Of a stretch of DNA of 64,000 nucleotides, positions 1 through 12,070 are shown piece by piece. Source of the stretch: Prosopocoilus inquinatus (Eukaryota; Arthropoda; Insecta; Coleoptera; Lucanidae); assembly GCA_036172665.1 (NCBI GenBank), contig CM069870.1:20186001-20250000 (forward strand), given 5' to 3'. Both the position numbers and the translations under genes were made by a program. Below the pieces are notes generated by a model. It made no database searches. It was not told the DNA's origin and saw only the letters and a list, made by a program, of their open reading frames with translations. Numbering within the stretch: position 1 is the first letter of the stretch; every line of letters begins with the position of its first letter.

Positions 1-620
1 CGGACTGTAAAGAACTTCAAAATGAGAATAAGTACTTAACCTATAATAATTAATTTATGTAATAGTTGAATTAGGTCAGGCCTAATCAAAAATATAGTTT
101 TCATATCATTTATAATCTGAAACTCATTTTAATGTTTGGGAATATCTTGCTTGCAAATCTCGAGGCATTATAGATATCTGCTCATTTTTAAATTTAAGAG
201 AATATGAAACAAATAAGAAAGCTTTTTAAAAACGAACTAAAAAAGTTTTTTTATTTGTTTCATATCCTCTGCAATTTTCATGAGCAAGAACTGTCCAAAA
301 ATTTAAATTTAAGAATATTCTACACAGAGAAAAACCGAAAAAATTATACATATTCAAAAATAAATCAAAAGATCATCGAGGAGTCGCAAGAAAGTCACAG
401 TCTCAGATATTAGACTTGTGAAAACGCGATGACTAAATTCGCTTAGACTATGCATCGTTTATTTTATAAATTAAAACGGACTAAAAAGAACTCTTTTTTG
501 TTAAAATGACAATAAGCAAATTACAAAAATTTTAAAGTAAATCAAAAAAGTATGAGAGAAAAGTTACAGTCTCAGCCGACAAGTTCTGTAAACCAAACAG
601 TCATAGCCAGTCATGGAGGT
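1..620. repeat. Degenerate tandem pair, AT-rich
   Basis: The start of the window (cggactgtaaagaact, then aatgagaataag) recurs in diverged form at about 477-525, and the words around 400 (cacagtctcag) recur at about 571. This suggests two diverged copies of a unit of about 480 bp. A 20-bp inverted pair (about 198-217 and 251-270) lies inside the first copy. No convincing coding frame was seen. Confidence 0.4.
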
Positions 621-1335
621 TCACAAAGAATATACGAAACCAGACTGATTTACTCGTTTGCTTCAAGAAGAAATGGAATGAAAAATATCTGAAAAATGCG
701 TAACTTCTAGACCTAAATACACTCCTAAAAAAAAACAGTAGTTATTATTTTTTATTGGCATATTTTCACTAAGGTTTAAAATTTGTAAGTTAAATTTGGC
801 ATATCTGTTATTTATTTAGTATACCCTTAACTTGTATAAAAATTAATTTGCATTTAGTCAAGTTAATACTTAAAAATGTTCAGCCAAGCCAAATACAAGT
901 CGAAACCCAAGATTGACAATTTTTATTTTTTGAGTAGTATAGTTCGTTTTGGCTCTCTTCTTTTTGATTTATCGGAATTAATTTTTTTCTACTCTGGCAG
1001 TCACTTCGTGTCGTTCTCTTTTTTTTTCGTCTTTTTCATCATTATTACCTAACGGAGGATCTAAGAAAGTGAACTGCTTGAAACCAGTTTGAGACAGCGG
1101 CAGCGACAATCGAAGCGTTAAATGTTCCGCCCGCTTATACGTGATTTTTAATCAATCAGTCTAATATCGTCACGGTAAAAACGCAAATATAATTCCAGAA
1201 GCTAATGACAGCTCTTTCTTGAATTTAAAAACAAAAATTTAGTTGATTTGAATTAAATAGAAGCACGACACGTCTCTGCAGCACACTCTCTCGTGCGCAT
1301 CGTGTGCGAGCATCGCAGTCAACCACGACATTATT
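621..1335. other. AT-rich stretch without a recognised gene
   Basis: Mostly AT-rich with a few poly-T runs. The last 80 bases are CpG-richer and include a gcgcatcgtgtgcgagc segment with partial dyad symmetry. I see no ORF, RNA gene or transposon end that I can name. Confidence 0.4.
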
Positions 1336-1640
1336 GTGAATCATGCCATCCTATCGAATGCTATATTTCTTTGGCTTACCGATTGTTCACTATCAGCTAG
1401 ACGCGCTACGCCGGAAAATATGTTGAGGCGTGTACACAATCTATTTATAACATCGAACCGCTTCGTTGCAATAGTAAAGTGTTACACTTTTTTCTATCCG
1501 CCCTGTGATTATTACAATCATTGTCTTGTGCGATTTCTGGGAATCCACCTGTGTTGGTCAATAGTGTGCCCAGCTCAGTGGAAATGGTCATGGGCCAGGG
1601 ACAGGTAGCCAAATCCGAAGGTACTGAGGGCGCCAATAGG
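1336..1640. other. GC-richer island with open frames, function unknown
   Basis: About 300 bp with more balanced composition than its surroundings and open frames on both strands. None begins with a usable ATG, and I recognise no protein family in any frame. It could be an exon fragment (a possible donor GAAG|GTACTG lies near 1620), a regulatory island or an old element piece. I cannot decide from sequence alone. Confidence 0.2.
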
Positions 1641-2005
1641 CGTAGAATGATTTATTTATTTATTTATTTTAATATTCGTGAAAATAAGGTGTTCTCCTGC
1701 TCCAAAGGTAATCGTTGATTTGCTTGCAGGAGAATTAAAGGCCTTAATTTGCTCAATTAATAATTAATGACGATTAATTAGGATTGTTGTTATTTCTTTA
1801 ATTAATAATTTTGCCCAAACAACAATAAACCTTCTAGATTTCTTGTAGAAAAAATTAGTAATCTGCCTCTCTCACTATCAAATTTTAGGCAAAAATTAAT
1901 ATCGTGCAATGTGGACTCTTGAAAAGTTACGAAAGAGTTACAGTTTAAGCAATATAATAAGTCAAAATGACCACCATTGCCGCTTAGACTGTGAAGAATT
2001 TCTGG

Positions 2006-2133
2006 CTTAAAGAAAAACAAAGAAAGAGCTCCTTTTTTTAATGTAAGAAGAAGAAGAAGAAGAAGAACTTGGCTTAAAGAAAAACGAAGAAAGAGCTTTT
2101 CTTTAATGTAAGAAGAAGAAGAAGAAGAACTTG
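2006..2133. repeat. Short tandem duplication with GAA triplets
   Basis: Two adjacent copies of about 63-65 bp share the words ggcttaaagaaaaac and aagaaagagct, and each ends in a run of (aag)n. The copies are nearly identical, so the duplication is recent. It is non-coding as far as can be seen. Confidence 0.75.
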
Positions 2134-2809
2134 CGTAATAATTTTTGATTGGTCCCATCACATCAAAACCCTCATTTGTTTAAGAACTCCCTAACAATGT
2201 CATTATTTAATTTAGTTAATTTAACTCATTTTACGAATTGAAATCCGTAAATAATTATAATAAATGCCATGGTTTAAAATTTCGCCGTTCGTCTCCTTGC
2301 TGATTTTAGCGAGTTTTCGAGAATAATTTTTTTGGTTGGTCGACTTGAATCACGTGACTTCCCTTCGTGCCTTGCAATCCGAACTCTGCGCAGAATCTTC
2401 AGGATCAAATCGAGTCACTAGTTTTGCTAAACGGATAGAGTGCAGTTTATTGTTTTATTAGCTGCGCCCATCTTGTTTTTTTTTTCACTTCGGTTAGCAT
2501 GCTTTAATGAGGTCTGAACAAAAGAAATTTACTCTGCATTTTGGAAAAGGCGCTAATCAAAGCTTCATCGCTCTGTTTTTTATAGCCTGATAACTTCATA
2601 TATTTATGAGCAGCGAATCTTGTGCGCAAATCAGTTTTATTCTTCTTAATTAGGCTTTTTAAGGCGGGCTTTTCCTATTTGGTATGTTTCGAAGCCAAAC
2701 CTAGCGAATTACGTGGCGTTTTTAACCTTCTTATACGTGTGGGTAAACCGTTTTCGTGGTTCAGACAGGGCTGCACATAGCGCACTAACGTAAAGATTGA
2801 TGAAAGATA

Positions 2810-3798
2810 CCGGGTGTTTGTTTACTCTGTGCAAATATTGAAACCTGTAATACATCACCATAAATGGCAACGACTGAACTCACGTGTCCTTAACAAAAAG
2901 TTAATAGTTTTCGAGAAAAATGCAATGGTAGATTTTCACCAAACCGTTTGAGAACTGCTGGCATAGCTAATGAGTGGAAGGTGGCCTAACGCTCGCTTAC
3001 GCGGCCGCCTGTTGAATGACGACGCGAAGATAGGTCAGTGTTTAACATGAACTTGTTCACGAACGATATCGTAAATTCACCCGTGCATTCAAAGCATTTT
3101 AAATGCGTTAACAAAGTGTGAAGTGGATTTACTAAAATAAATAAATATAACTTCACTCCAAGTAATTACAATTTTAAGTATTTTCAAATTTAAAATTAGT
3201 GCAATTCACGTAGCTGCGAATATCGCATGTGGTTCGTTGTTGCCGAACAAGTTAAAAGCGTGGTACAAATAAATTGTAATTTCACATTACATATGTAATC
3301 TTGAAAGACTTATGAAAATTTGACATTTACTTGTTTTCCATGGACCGAAAGTAATAATACTTTCATAGCTAGCAAAGAGATTAGCAAGAGTTGATTTACG
3401 TAAAAGGGAAAAGGAAAAACGTTTTTAACGCGCTCACCTAATTGGTGCATAAACTTTCGGATTTATTCATCAACAATTGATATCGTAAAACAAATAAATG
3501 TAACATTACTTCACTCAGCTAATAAAAATTTTATGTAAAGTAATTAATAAACGATATCAATGATTATTATTACGAAACGCTGCGTTGATGATCGGATGGG
3601 GTACCGGTGGGTGTGTTTATACCGATTACAGAGGAAGGCGTCACTGATATCGCAAATTTCAGCAGTTCTAAACAAGTGGTACCTCCGAAATTTTTTTGAC
3701 TATGATACGGTAGCCACCAAAAAATACCCGCAGAAGGTAGCAATTCATGTACTTACACTGAGGGTTTTTTTATATGCACACAGTAAAAAAACATCCGG
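2810..3798. mobile_element. TA-flanked non-autonomous DNA element, family A copy 1
   Basis: A 989-bp insertion bounded by TA on both sides. Imperfect terminal inverted repeats run about 29 bp (ccgggtgtttgtttact at the left; the complement of the right end reads ccggatgtttttttact). An inverted copy lies at 62263-63175 and a third, cut by the window end, starts at 63850. Shared internal words include the complement of ggtggctacc and the segment near aatacatcac. No transposase frame is present. The TA duplication and CCGG ends suggest mobilisation by a Tc1/mariner-like enzyme (inference). Confidence 0.7.
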
Positions 3799-3800
3799 TA

Positions 3801-4090
3801 TAATAAACAGACAGGAGATACGAGAAAGAGAGAAATAATATTTGAATAGCTTTAAATTAAATCAACTATAAAATTAAAGCGAATACGACCCTCATAAAGT
3901 TAATGTGCTCCAACACAAGAGCGCAACGCGTCAAATGTATCACCGTTTGCAGCAAACTCTATCGGACTAATTAGCGAAGTCGTTCGCTAAAAAGCACGTA
4001 TCCCGATGTATTTTGAGAAGAGAGCAATTCACTCGAGCTCTAATTAATTAATCATTTCGAGTGCCTACGACTACCCTTGCTGAACTAACA
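3801..4090. other. Intronic flank, nothing recognised
   Basis: AT-rich sequence between the family A element and the receptor exon. It would be the intron 3' of the exon on the minus strand. No ORF or repeat boundary was seen. Confidence 0.4.
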
Positions 4091-4101
4091 GCGATATTTA
4101 C

Positions 4102-4345
4102 CTGTCTAATGCAATTGCTACGAGGTGAAGTATGGAAGCGGTGCAGCAAAGGACGTCGCTGGACGTCCACATATCACAGAGCTCCGGTCCAAGAGTCCAC
4201 TCGTGGCTGACCTCGTATACGGCCCCCAGTGGCATGACTAAGCAAGCCACGAGGAGATCCGCCACCGCCAAAGACAGGATTAGATAATTCGCCACGTTCT
4301 GGAGGTTTCTCTCCAGGAGGATGGCAGCTATTACGAAGACATTAC
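4102..4345 (-). CDS. 5-HT1: Internal exon of a 5-HT1-type serotonin receptor
   Basis: A 244-bp exon read on the minus strand, bounded by an acceptor (ttctttttag before 4345) and a donor (gacag|gtaaat after 4102). It encodes the end of transmembrane helix 1 ([10 protein letters not shown]), intracellular loop 1 ([10 protein letters not shown]), helix 2 with the conserved LAVAD, extracellular loop 1 with the helix-3 cysteine (GPELCDMW), and helix 3 ending at D-R, where the DRY motif would be completed in the next exon. The aspartate in TSSDVLCC is the expected amine-binding residue of aminergic class A GPCRs. The loop 1 and helix 2-3 sequence fits insect 5-HT1 receptors better than 5-HT7 or octopamine receptors. 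The product would sit in the neuronal plasma membrane and couple to G proteins. The remaining exons are outside the window or not visible, so only this exon is annotated. Confidence 0.9.
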
Positions 4346-5140
4346 CTAAAAAGAAAATAAAAGAAAAATCACTAATTATTTTTTCATCTCTTCCTGTAGT
4401 GTAGTTTGTTTCATGAGAAAAACTCATCTTATGGTATTGTTACAGACAGACGCTAATAAATTTTATATTCCGACAAGCGCCGCCATCTTTTGCTCAACCG
4501 CCTCTTTCTCGGGTTGACGGAATGATTTTTACCGGCGTTCTAGAGAAATCACCTGTCTGGAATGTTCCAGAGAGTTCATCCAGGCGTTTCTAGTAACGGC
4601 GGTATTGGATATTTCAAGAAGGACGGCGCGCAATTTGAATAAGTACATTTTGCGAGCGATAGTGCGATCATCTTGGGCGAACTAAACGGTGCAATATTAA
4701 ATTGTTTTTTTTTTTATCAAAATAAGTACTGTACATTATTTCCGTATAATTGGAATTTTGTTAAGCTGGTGTTCAATTAAAGTTTTTTTTGTTTTTGAAA
4801 TCAAGTGACGATTATTATTTGCGAATCCCAAAGTCTTAAGAGTATGATTAAAATTTTGGTCGTCGTTGATTGCATCAAAGATTAGTGCCTGACTTCTATT
4901 TTACTAAAAATAAGGAGGAGTTTGATGTCTTAATTTTGAATATTACGAATAATTTCTTAGAAATCTAAGTTATATTCAATACTTTTTTGATTTGATTGGG
5001 CCTCAGTTTCACAAAAATTATTTAACAGCGAAATTCAACCGTGATTAGTTGGGTGAAATAATATAATTTATTGCTTCAAATCTATTGTTAACTTCGCCCA
5101 ATGATGTTCCTTAATAAGAGAATTAAATTAATCGCTGACT
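4346..5140. other. Probable intron of the receptor gene
   Basis: AT-rich, largely unique sequence upstream of the receptor exon on the coding (minus) strand. Open reading through the acceptor continues only about 27 codons and is not homologous to a receptor N-terminus. No further feature was seen. Confidence 0.4.
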
Positions 5141-6060
5141 AACAATTTAAATATTAATAATAATAATAAAACGAAAACAAAAGGCAATGGTCGATGAAGT
5201 GAGAACAAAATAAAAAATCGATGTAAAAACTGACGGGCGCGATCAAAAAAATTAGGGTTATATTATTGGGCACATTAATAAATTATTATTATTATTAAAA
5301 TAAAGTCGAATGGAATGAAAGAGAAAACGAAAAAACCGATCCATCGACGGGATAAAAATTTAAAATAAAACAAACAAAAATATAAAATCAAACAAAAACG
5401 AAAGATGTTAAAACAAATCAAATGAAATCGAATGAAAGAAAAAACAAAAAATAATGAGAGTTAAATAAGGGTTAAAAAAAAAAGAGAATCGGTGACGAAA
5501 ATAAGACGAAAATAAAAATTCTATACAATTAATTAGTCAATTGACAACAAAGTCAATTCGAATAAAACAGCAAACAAAAAGAGCGATCGATATACGATGG
5601 ACAGAATTAAAATGTGAAATAAAATAAACTTAAGCCGAGTAAATTATTAATTAATATTAACAATATAAAATTTAATGATAATTAATAATTATTAATATTA
5701 AAATAAAATCATGTCTAATAAAATCCAGCAGGAACAAAAAAATTAAAATAAATCAAATTAACTACAATAAAATTAAAACAAAGTTGGTTATATTAAAAAG
5801 TGAATTAAATAATGTCAAATATGGAATGAGAAACAAAAGATGAACGGTGGTAAAAAGTTGGAAATAAAAATTCTATAAAATTAACTAAATGTAAGATAAA
5901 TCGACTGAAGAGCAGCGACGAATTTTAACCGAAATTTGAACAAAACAAAAAAAACAATTAAACTGATAATGCAAACATAAAATAAATAAATCAAATCGAA
6001 TCGATCAGCGGGGGTTAGTTATGTAAATTAAAATTGTTGCTGTTTAAAAATTTAAAAGCC
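5141..6060. repeat. Diverged A-rich quasi-repeat
   Basis: About 900 bp strongly biased to A on this strand, built from recurring but diverged words such as aaacgaaaacaaaa, cgatcgat and aaaataaaatcaaat. The same vocabulary recurs at about 9300-9860 and 60100-60720, and as its T-rich complement at 10980-12350. No coding potential. Confidence 0.55.
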
Positions 6061-6130
6061 GACAAATGCTTTAAGAAGTGTACAGATTTCTTCGTCCCTT
6101 TTTCTCTCATCATCGCGATCTGCTTCTTTT
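6061..6130. repeat. Short dispersed repeat, copy 1
   Basis: A block containing tttaagaagtgtacagattt followed by cttcgtccctttttctctc. It recurs near 9117-9165 (diverged) and 54856-54900 (close), each time next to A-rich or unique DNA. Probably the tail of an old transposable element whose type I cannot name. Confidence 0.5.
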
Positions 6131-6669
6131 ATTTTTAATTGGCAAAACTTTTCTGTCCAAAAATTGTGTGTAACGAAATCAAAAACATTCCTTTAGTAAT
6201 AACAATAATAATTCAGGGATTCAAATGTATTTGTTGTTGCAAGTCCGATTAACTAAACAGAGAAAGAGAGGAATGAACAAATTTCTACAATTCTGAGAAC
6301 TGACTAGATCCAAATGGTGAGTAGAGTTGTTGAACAATCGGTGTAAAAAACAATTTTTAATTAACGAAATATTACTTCGTTCATTCAGCTGACAAGTTTC
6401 GCTTCAAAGTCTAAACTTAAACATTAAAGTTCATAAATTGGTAGAATAACAAAATTTTGAAAAATTTTAGTCGCAAGCATATCTGTCCGTAATAAAGGGG
6501 ACAAGCTGGGACAAACTCTGACGAGGTTTTGATCCGCCAGGACACCAGATTAATTCCGGCCGAAGTCGTATATACAATTGCAGGAAACCTCCTCGAGGTC
6601 CTCCCGGTACCAAAACAAACATGTCTTGTTCACCATGGAATATAGGCAGCCATGAGGCTCAGCTCCCAC

Positions 6670-7330
6670 ATGAAACACACCACCGTACCCTGGGAATATC
6701 GCAACGGTGACTAAATGCTACATTCTCGCTACAAATTAATAAAGCCAAACTTAGTTTCACCCAGAACGACGAAAGGAATGGTTTAGACTAGGGTCTCCAG
6801 ATTTGATTGATATTTAACATGTCGGAGGGGATTTAGAAACACGTCAGATCTGCCATTTTTCAAGCTCCGTATAGTCTACGACATAGCAATGCTACGTTTT
6901 ATTTTTTCTAATCCACGTAACAATCATATCAAGCTAGGTCAGCGAACTATGAAATCTGACATTACTGACGAAAATGACGTTGTGTTTCCGAATCCTCTCC
7001 GACATGTTAAATGTCAACCAAATCTAGGGATCCTAGCTTGGACGACTGGAAACCGACGCGACATAAACAAAAGACAATCGAGTGAAAGGTGACGTCCGTA
7101 AGAACCAATGGCCTCAAATGTCAAGTGTGAAGTAATTTGTAACTCCGTCGAAAAAACAAGTTGATGAAACACACCACCATGCCCTGTGGATATCACGAAC
7201 GAACGACTGGGCACGTCGAAAATTAATAAATGCCAAAACCGGACGTACCTTCTTTAGATGTGAAGAAGGGCTTGTACGAATCGAAAGCATCGTGACACCA
7301 TCAAGACCCAATCGATTAAAAGCTGACATA
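6670..7330. repeat. Degenerate foldback and direct repeats
   Basis: The segment around 6790-6832 is repeated in inverted diverged form around 6996-7035 (shared core aacatgtcggag and its complement). A further segment around 6671-6740 (gaaacacaccacc, then attaataaa and gcca) is repeated directly at about 7163-7235. The region looks like an old, rearranged element. The short open frames here are fragmentary and match nothing I know. Confidence 0.45.
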
Positions 7331-8060
7331 AAGAAGGCCTAATTGGCATGAAAGGGTGAACGCAATCTAATCTCTCCGTCGAAGTAACAAACTCATAAAA
7401 AACTATAATTCTCAGGATCTTACAACGCAGAAAATAAAATATGACACGATGTCGGAGATTTATGATCGTCTAGACGTGTAGACTAAATAATTTCAACGTT
7501 TCTCCACGCAAAAGGTGCAATGCACCTGCAGACTCTTACACAAGATGATGCAATTACATCTAAAAATAGATAGTCCTGACGATATTGTTGTAAAATGTAT
7601 GTAAAAAGCCGCTGAGTTGCACTACGATAATAAAGCAGAGCGTGACACCATCTGCGTTATAAAAAGCCAGTTAATTTTGGGACGGAGACGATAACAAAAA
7701 AGAACATATTTTTATCGTAATACAAGCAGACGCGATAGGCGTAGCACGAAGCGTTTCTCACACAGTTTCCTGGCACTGCACCATCTAGGATAAATACGAT
7801 TTAAACTCGATATACAGGGTGTTAAATCACCAAAACAGTCCGACGAAATTTATTATTATTTATTTATCACAAAGAACGACAACAAACTTGTTGATTGGCG
7901 CTTAAAACCACATAAGTATCTAGCTCCGAAGTATTTTTAATGTAATTTTATATAAATTCGTCGCTTTTCCTCAATATTCATTCTATCAGAACGGATCGAC
8001 GTGACGATGTTTTTAATAAGACCTGAAAATGCTTTCAGCTTGTCTAAGCAAGCAGCAATG
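7331..8060. other. Unique non-coding sequence
   Basis: No coding frame or repeat pair was recognised. A solitary tacagggtgtt word at about 7814 resembles the ends of the TA-flanked elements elsewhere in the window, but no matching partner end lies nearby. Confidence 0.35.
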
Positions 8061-8069
8061 GCTATATAG

Positions 8070-8640
8070 GATAAAAGAATCTCGTCCACTTCGCGCGCTC
8101 TCCTGCCTCGGCAGATAATTCAACTGTGCTTTAAAACATAATTAAACGGCAACCTTTTAGTTGGCGGCCTAATTAAATTAACGTCAAATTAATTGCTCAC
8201 TTGCGTAATAGCGACAATTCATTTAGTCCGCCGAAATAAATGAAGCCCAAGGCTGGCTGCTGGATTTTATTCGCACTGCGAAAATTATCCTTGAAAAGAG
8301 CGAGGAGCACAGGATGGAAGAGACAGGGATGGGGGGGGGGGCACCAGGTGCAGTCGGTGTGAGCATAACTTAGCCAAACATAATTAGGCGGATTTTAACT
8401 TTCATGTTTCATCAATTTTATTATTAATGATAAATAGCAGCGGCGGCGGCGTGCTCGTTTTTAGCATGCGGCATTTCCATGCTGCTCTTAATTCGATTAA
8501 TTAATTCGCTGTGCGCTTGGCTGCTTCGGGTGAACGCGTTTTGTAGCGGAATGCCATTTGAAGGTTTTTAATCAAATTATTCCGTGATCGGTGGACCATA
8601 ATCGGCAAACCCGTTAGGCCGGATGTTGTTTGGGGAGAGT
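8070..8640. promoter_or_regulatory. Candidate non-coding regulatory island
   Basis: About 570 bp of mixed composition, unlike the monotonous repeats around it. It has several TAATTA-type words (8136, 8171, 8192, 8495-8505), an 11-12 base G run at about 8330-8341 and a CGG triplet run at about 8440. Clustered homeodomain-type words within a long intron of a neural receptor gene would be compatible with an enhancer. This is inference only; no conservation data are available. Confidence 0.2.
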
Positions 8641-8914
8641 GCACCTCGAACGTTACACACGCTTGATATAAATGATCCAGTATTGATACATTGATAAATT
8701 GATCCAGTGACCTTTGGAAAGTAAAAAAAATGAACAGGATAATCGTATCACAATAATCTAAAAGCGTGCAGGTACAATCTCAACAGAATAAATAGCGCAA
8801 GTCCTATGCCTTTCCGAAACATAGCTTATAGCTTAAGCGAATTCTAATAATTCCGGGCTAACCTATGTTAACTACGTGACATAAAGCGAAGGAATAAATA
8901 CCTATCGCAAGAGA

Positions 8915-9170
8915 GACAGCTCGCGTAGTTCTGACAATGACTTTGTTTGCCTGATGTAGCGTCTTCATTTTCCTCGTCGATGAATTTGCCAATTTTTCAA
9001 TTTGTCTATCGGTCATTTTTTTAGCTTCGTTTTATTTTAAATGTAGTTATATCCAACAAATATCCACGACCGACGAGGGCGAGTTACGTAAATTGCCGCT
9101 TAAAAAAAATAGAGGCTGACATTTCTTTAAAAAGTGTACAAATTTTTTCGTCCCTTTTTGTTTATTTTTT
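8915..9170. repeat. Dispersed repeat, copy 2 (diverged)
   Basis: Shares order and words with 54640-54925: a segment with gttctga near its start, then gcgtctt with attttc, then tagcttcgttt, cgagggcgag and finally aaaagtgtac with ttcgtccctttt. Two collinear copies about 250 bp long indicate an old dispersed element of unknown class. Confidence 0.45.
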
Positions 9171-9299
9171 ATTTTAGTTAAACATACATGTTAATTGCCT
9201 ATGTTCGACTTTGAGAGAGGATACCCGGTATAAAAAAAAGGGTAACACGCAATCAGAAACTTAAAAAATGAGAACTTTTTTTTTTAATATCTGATTAAT

Positions 9300-9860
9300 G
9301 CTAAACAATCAAAAACAAGAAAAAATGTGGGACGTTTTTGATTCATCCAAATAAAAAAAAATCCTAAAAAAAAGGAAGGGAACCAAACGACGATCAAAAT
9401 AAACAAAAATAATTATAAAACTCAAAACGAATGGTAGATTTAACATTTCTTTAAAAAATAATTATTATTCATAATGAATAAAGATAAATTACAATCATAA
9501 TGTTTATAAATCACAATAATCACGAAATCAACGTTTTGCAAGAAAATAAAGAAAGGAAATGATACAATCAAAGTGTATAAAGAAAAAAGCACGACAACTT
9601 CAAAAGGAAAAGCAAAATAAAAAGAAGTGAATTTCGTAAAGTTTACGGGAAAGGAAAAAAGAAAATGACTGACGATATATTGTTTGCAAAAGTAAAAGAA
9701 ACGAAATTTCCAAAAATAGACAAAACAAAAGAAAAAAATTAATAATGATTCGAAACATTCGATAAACAAACGACGATCGAAAGGAATCTAAAAGGGGCGG
9801 AACTGAAAACAAAAGCAAACAATAAATATTGTTACGACTTCTTGGTTCGTAAATAATACT
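9300..9860. repeat. Diverged A-rich quasi-repeat
   Basis: A-biased sequence with the same recurring words (aaacgacgatcaaa, aaaacaaaagaaa) as 5141-6060. The minus-strand open frames here encode only F/L/S-rich low-complexity peptide and are composition artefacts. Confidence 0.5.
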
Positions 9861-9869
9861 TGTCGACAA

Positions 9870-10890
9870 ATTTAAACTAATGCGTTCGCTCTAGACACGC
9901 GTGTACAGATATTTTCGAGATCGCGCTGTAATATTCCGCGATTATTTTATGTGGAAATTTCCTCTAAACAAAAGTACGAACTTTGAAACTTGATGAGTTG
10001 GCGACACTGCTAACTTCAAACGGAAAACAGAAATACTAAATTTGACGAGGGAAAGGAAATGAAAAGAAAATATAGGAAATACGCAGAAGAAAAGAAAATT
10101 AATTGGAAACAGTCGATAAACAAATGGCAAAATTTAAAGCAAATTGTTACGGTTCAATCAATCCGAAACGTTTCGATAACCACACGGACGTCTTCGGTTT
10201 GTTCGTGGACTTGCCAACGTCTCCCGGAAATAACGCTAATGCGACGTTTGAAATATCGGCTTGTATTTGTTATTGATCTGTCGTAACCACGTTCTAATAC
10301 TATCCATTTTTGGGTTGGTCAGCCATTTTCTGTATCAAAGTGCTGCAAAATTCAACTAAACAGTTTGACTGAAATGAATTGAGCACTCCGTGTGTTTTGA
10401 TGTGGTTTCTAACGTATCTTGCCAACGGGCCGAAGGATTCTTGTGAATTCAAGTATTCATGTCATTAGGCGTAAACACGTGACTCCATTTTTCATTTTCT
10501 GTTGACAATAGATTCGTTTTCTTTTCATTACAGAGCATATTTTCGTGTGCATTGGTAACAGTTGAGAAGTACGATGGCGGATAAGTTTTTATGTTCAGTC
10601 TTCTACCGAAATTGCCGTTTCGAGTTGCTTTACGGCAAACTTTTTCCTAAGTCGTCAGCCGTAGTCCTGAGAGAGAAGCCAGCCCTTTAGTTCAGCGCTT
10701 GACCGCGTATGGCTCCGGCACAGAGCACTAACTTCTTGGGACGTGGACTGCATACGCCCCTTAACTACAGAACGCTGGAGCAAACGACGCCGACGTGATC
10801 AGCTGTTATATAACGTACCCTTGCATGTTTTACATTTGCTAGATGGCAGAATTAAAATGAAGTAAATTGAAATTTCCAGATTATAAGCAT
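9870..10890. other. Unique sequence, no gene recognised
   Basis: Balanced composition between two repeat blocks. Short open frames on both strands carry no recognised motif. The higher-GC part (10560-10810) may be single-copy intronic sequence. Confidence 0.35.
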
Positions 10891-11429
10891 TTTTGAAGTA
10901 TGTATAAAAACAGCAGGTACAGACGTACTAATAATGTTTCATGCAGCTTTAAAATTTTATTGAGTTGTGACAATAAATTATTTCATTTTTTAAATTATAA
11001 TTCGATCGTCTTTTTAATTTTCTTGATTCGATTTGACTTTATTTTATATTCTTTACACAGTCGTCAGTTTGGATTCTCTTTTATCCAAACTTTGACTTAA
11101 AAATTGCCAATGCTCTCGCTTTCGATTTTATAAAATTTTTATTTTAGTCTCATTTTCGTCAATGATCATCTTATGTTTTCTTAATTTGTCATTCGTCTTT
11201 ATTTCATTTAATTTTATAAGCTTTGTTTTTTTTTAAATAGATTTCTTTGGTTTCGTTTTTATTTTTTAACTACAATTTACTATCTTTTGTTTGATTTTAT
11301 TCGATTTGGTTTTATTTTGTTTTTTAATTATTAATTAATCGCCCCCTGCTTCTTTAATATTTACAGATTAATCTTTGGATCATGAGAATTTGTCAATTTT
11401 TAAATCAATTTGATTTTTTTTTTTTTTGA

Positions 11430-11560
11430 CAGCAAGCATGGCCGCTTTGCATGGGGGACTTATTAGGAGCAAATCCCGCTTCAATTTGTCTATCCTACTG
11501 CAATGTCAGGTCAAAAAGCGATAGTAAAATGTCGCTATTTTATCTGTTTATCGTCATCCT
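11430..11560. repeat. Modular repeat, X module only
   Basis: Contains the X module (words agcaagcatggccg, ggagcaaatcccgcttcaat and gcgatagtaaaatgtcgct) that is nearly identical in the copies at 15.6, 56.6 and 61.2 kb. Only the X part is present here. Confidence 0.7.
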
Positions 11561-11864
11561 TTATTTTTCATTCCGCATTTGATTTTATTTTATTAAATAT
11601 TTAATCTGATCAATTGACGGATCTTTGTTTTTTGTTTTAATTAATCTCATTTGTTTCGTTTTCACTTTTAAATTATCAACTAATCATCTTGTTTTTTCCG
11701 CTTTTCTGCTCGGTTTGATTTTGTTTGACACGATTTTTTATTTATTATAGTATTATCAATCGATCGTCTTTTGTTTTTTTATACGACTTAAGATTATTTA
11801 ATTTCTATTTCAATCCCACCGATTAATCGATATTTTTGGCTTTCGATTTATTTTTGACTGTTTC

Positions 11865-12070
11865 TGCTGAAGAAGCTCCAAATAGGGCTGAAATGGCTGT
11901 ACAGAGGCAATCAAAAACGATTTGCAACATAATTTCGTAAAACTTTCGTTACGCTTTGACAGCAAGCATGGCCGCCTTGTGTGGGATGACTTATTATGTA
12001 GCAAACTGGCTTCAATTTGTCAATCCTTTTGAAATGTTAGGTCAAAAAAGGATCTTCGGATGTCGCCGTT
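11865..12070. repeat. Modular repeat, diverged Y-X copy
   Basis: A partial Y module (ctgctgaagaagc, agggctgaaatggctgt) is followed by an X module with several differences from the young copies. This older member of the family lies inside the T-rich repeat. Confidence 0.65.

Noticed and set aside
2810..3798. Protein gene inside the family A element (open frame at 3560-3838)
   Set aside because: The copies at 62.3 kb and elsewhere do not keep the frame; TIR and TA flanks explain the conservation.
9440..9869. Minus-strand open frames rich in F, L and S
   Set aside because: Caused by the A-rich composition of the plus strand; no complexity or homology.
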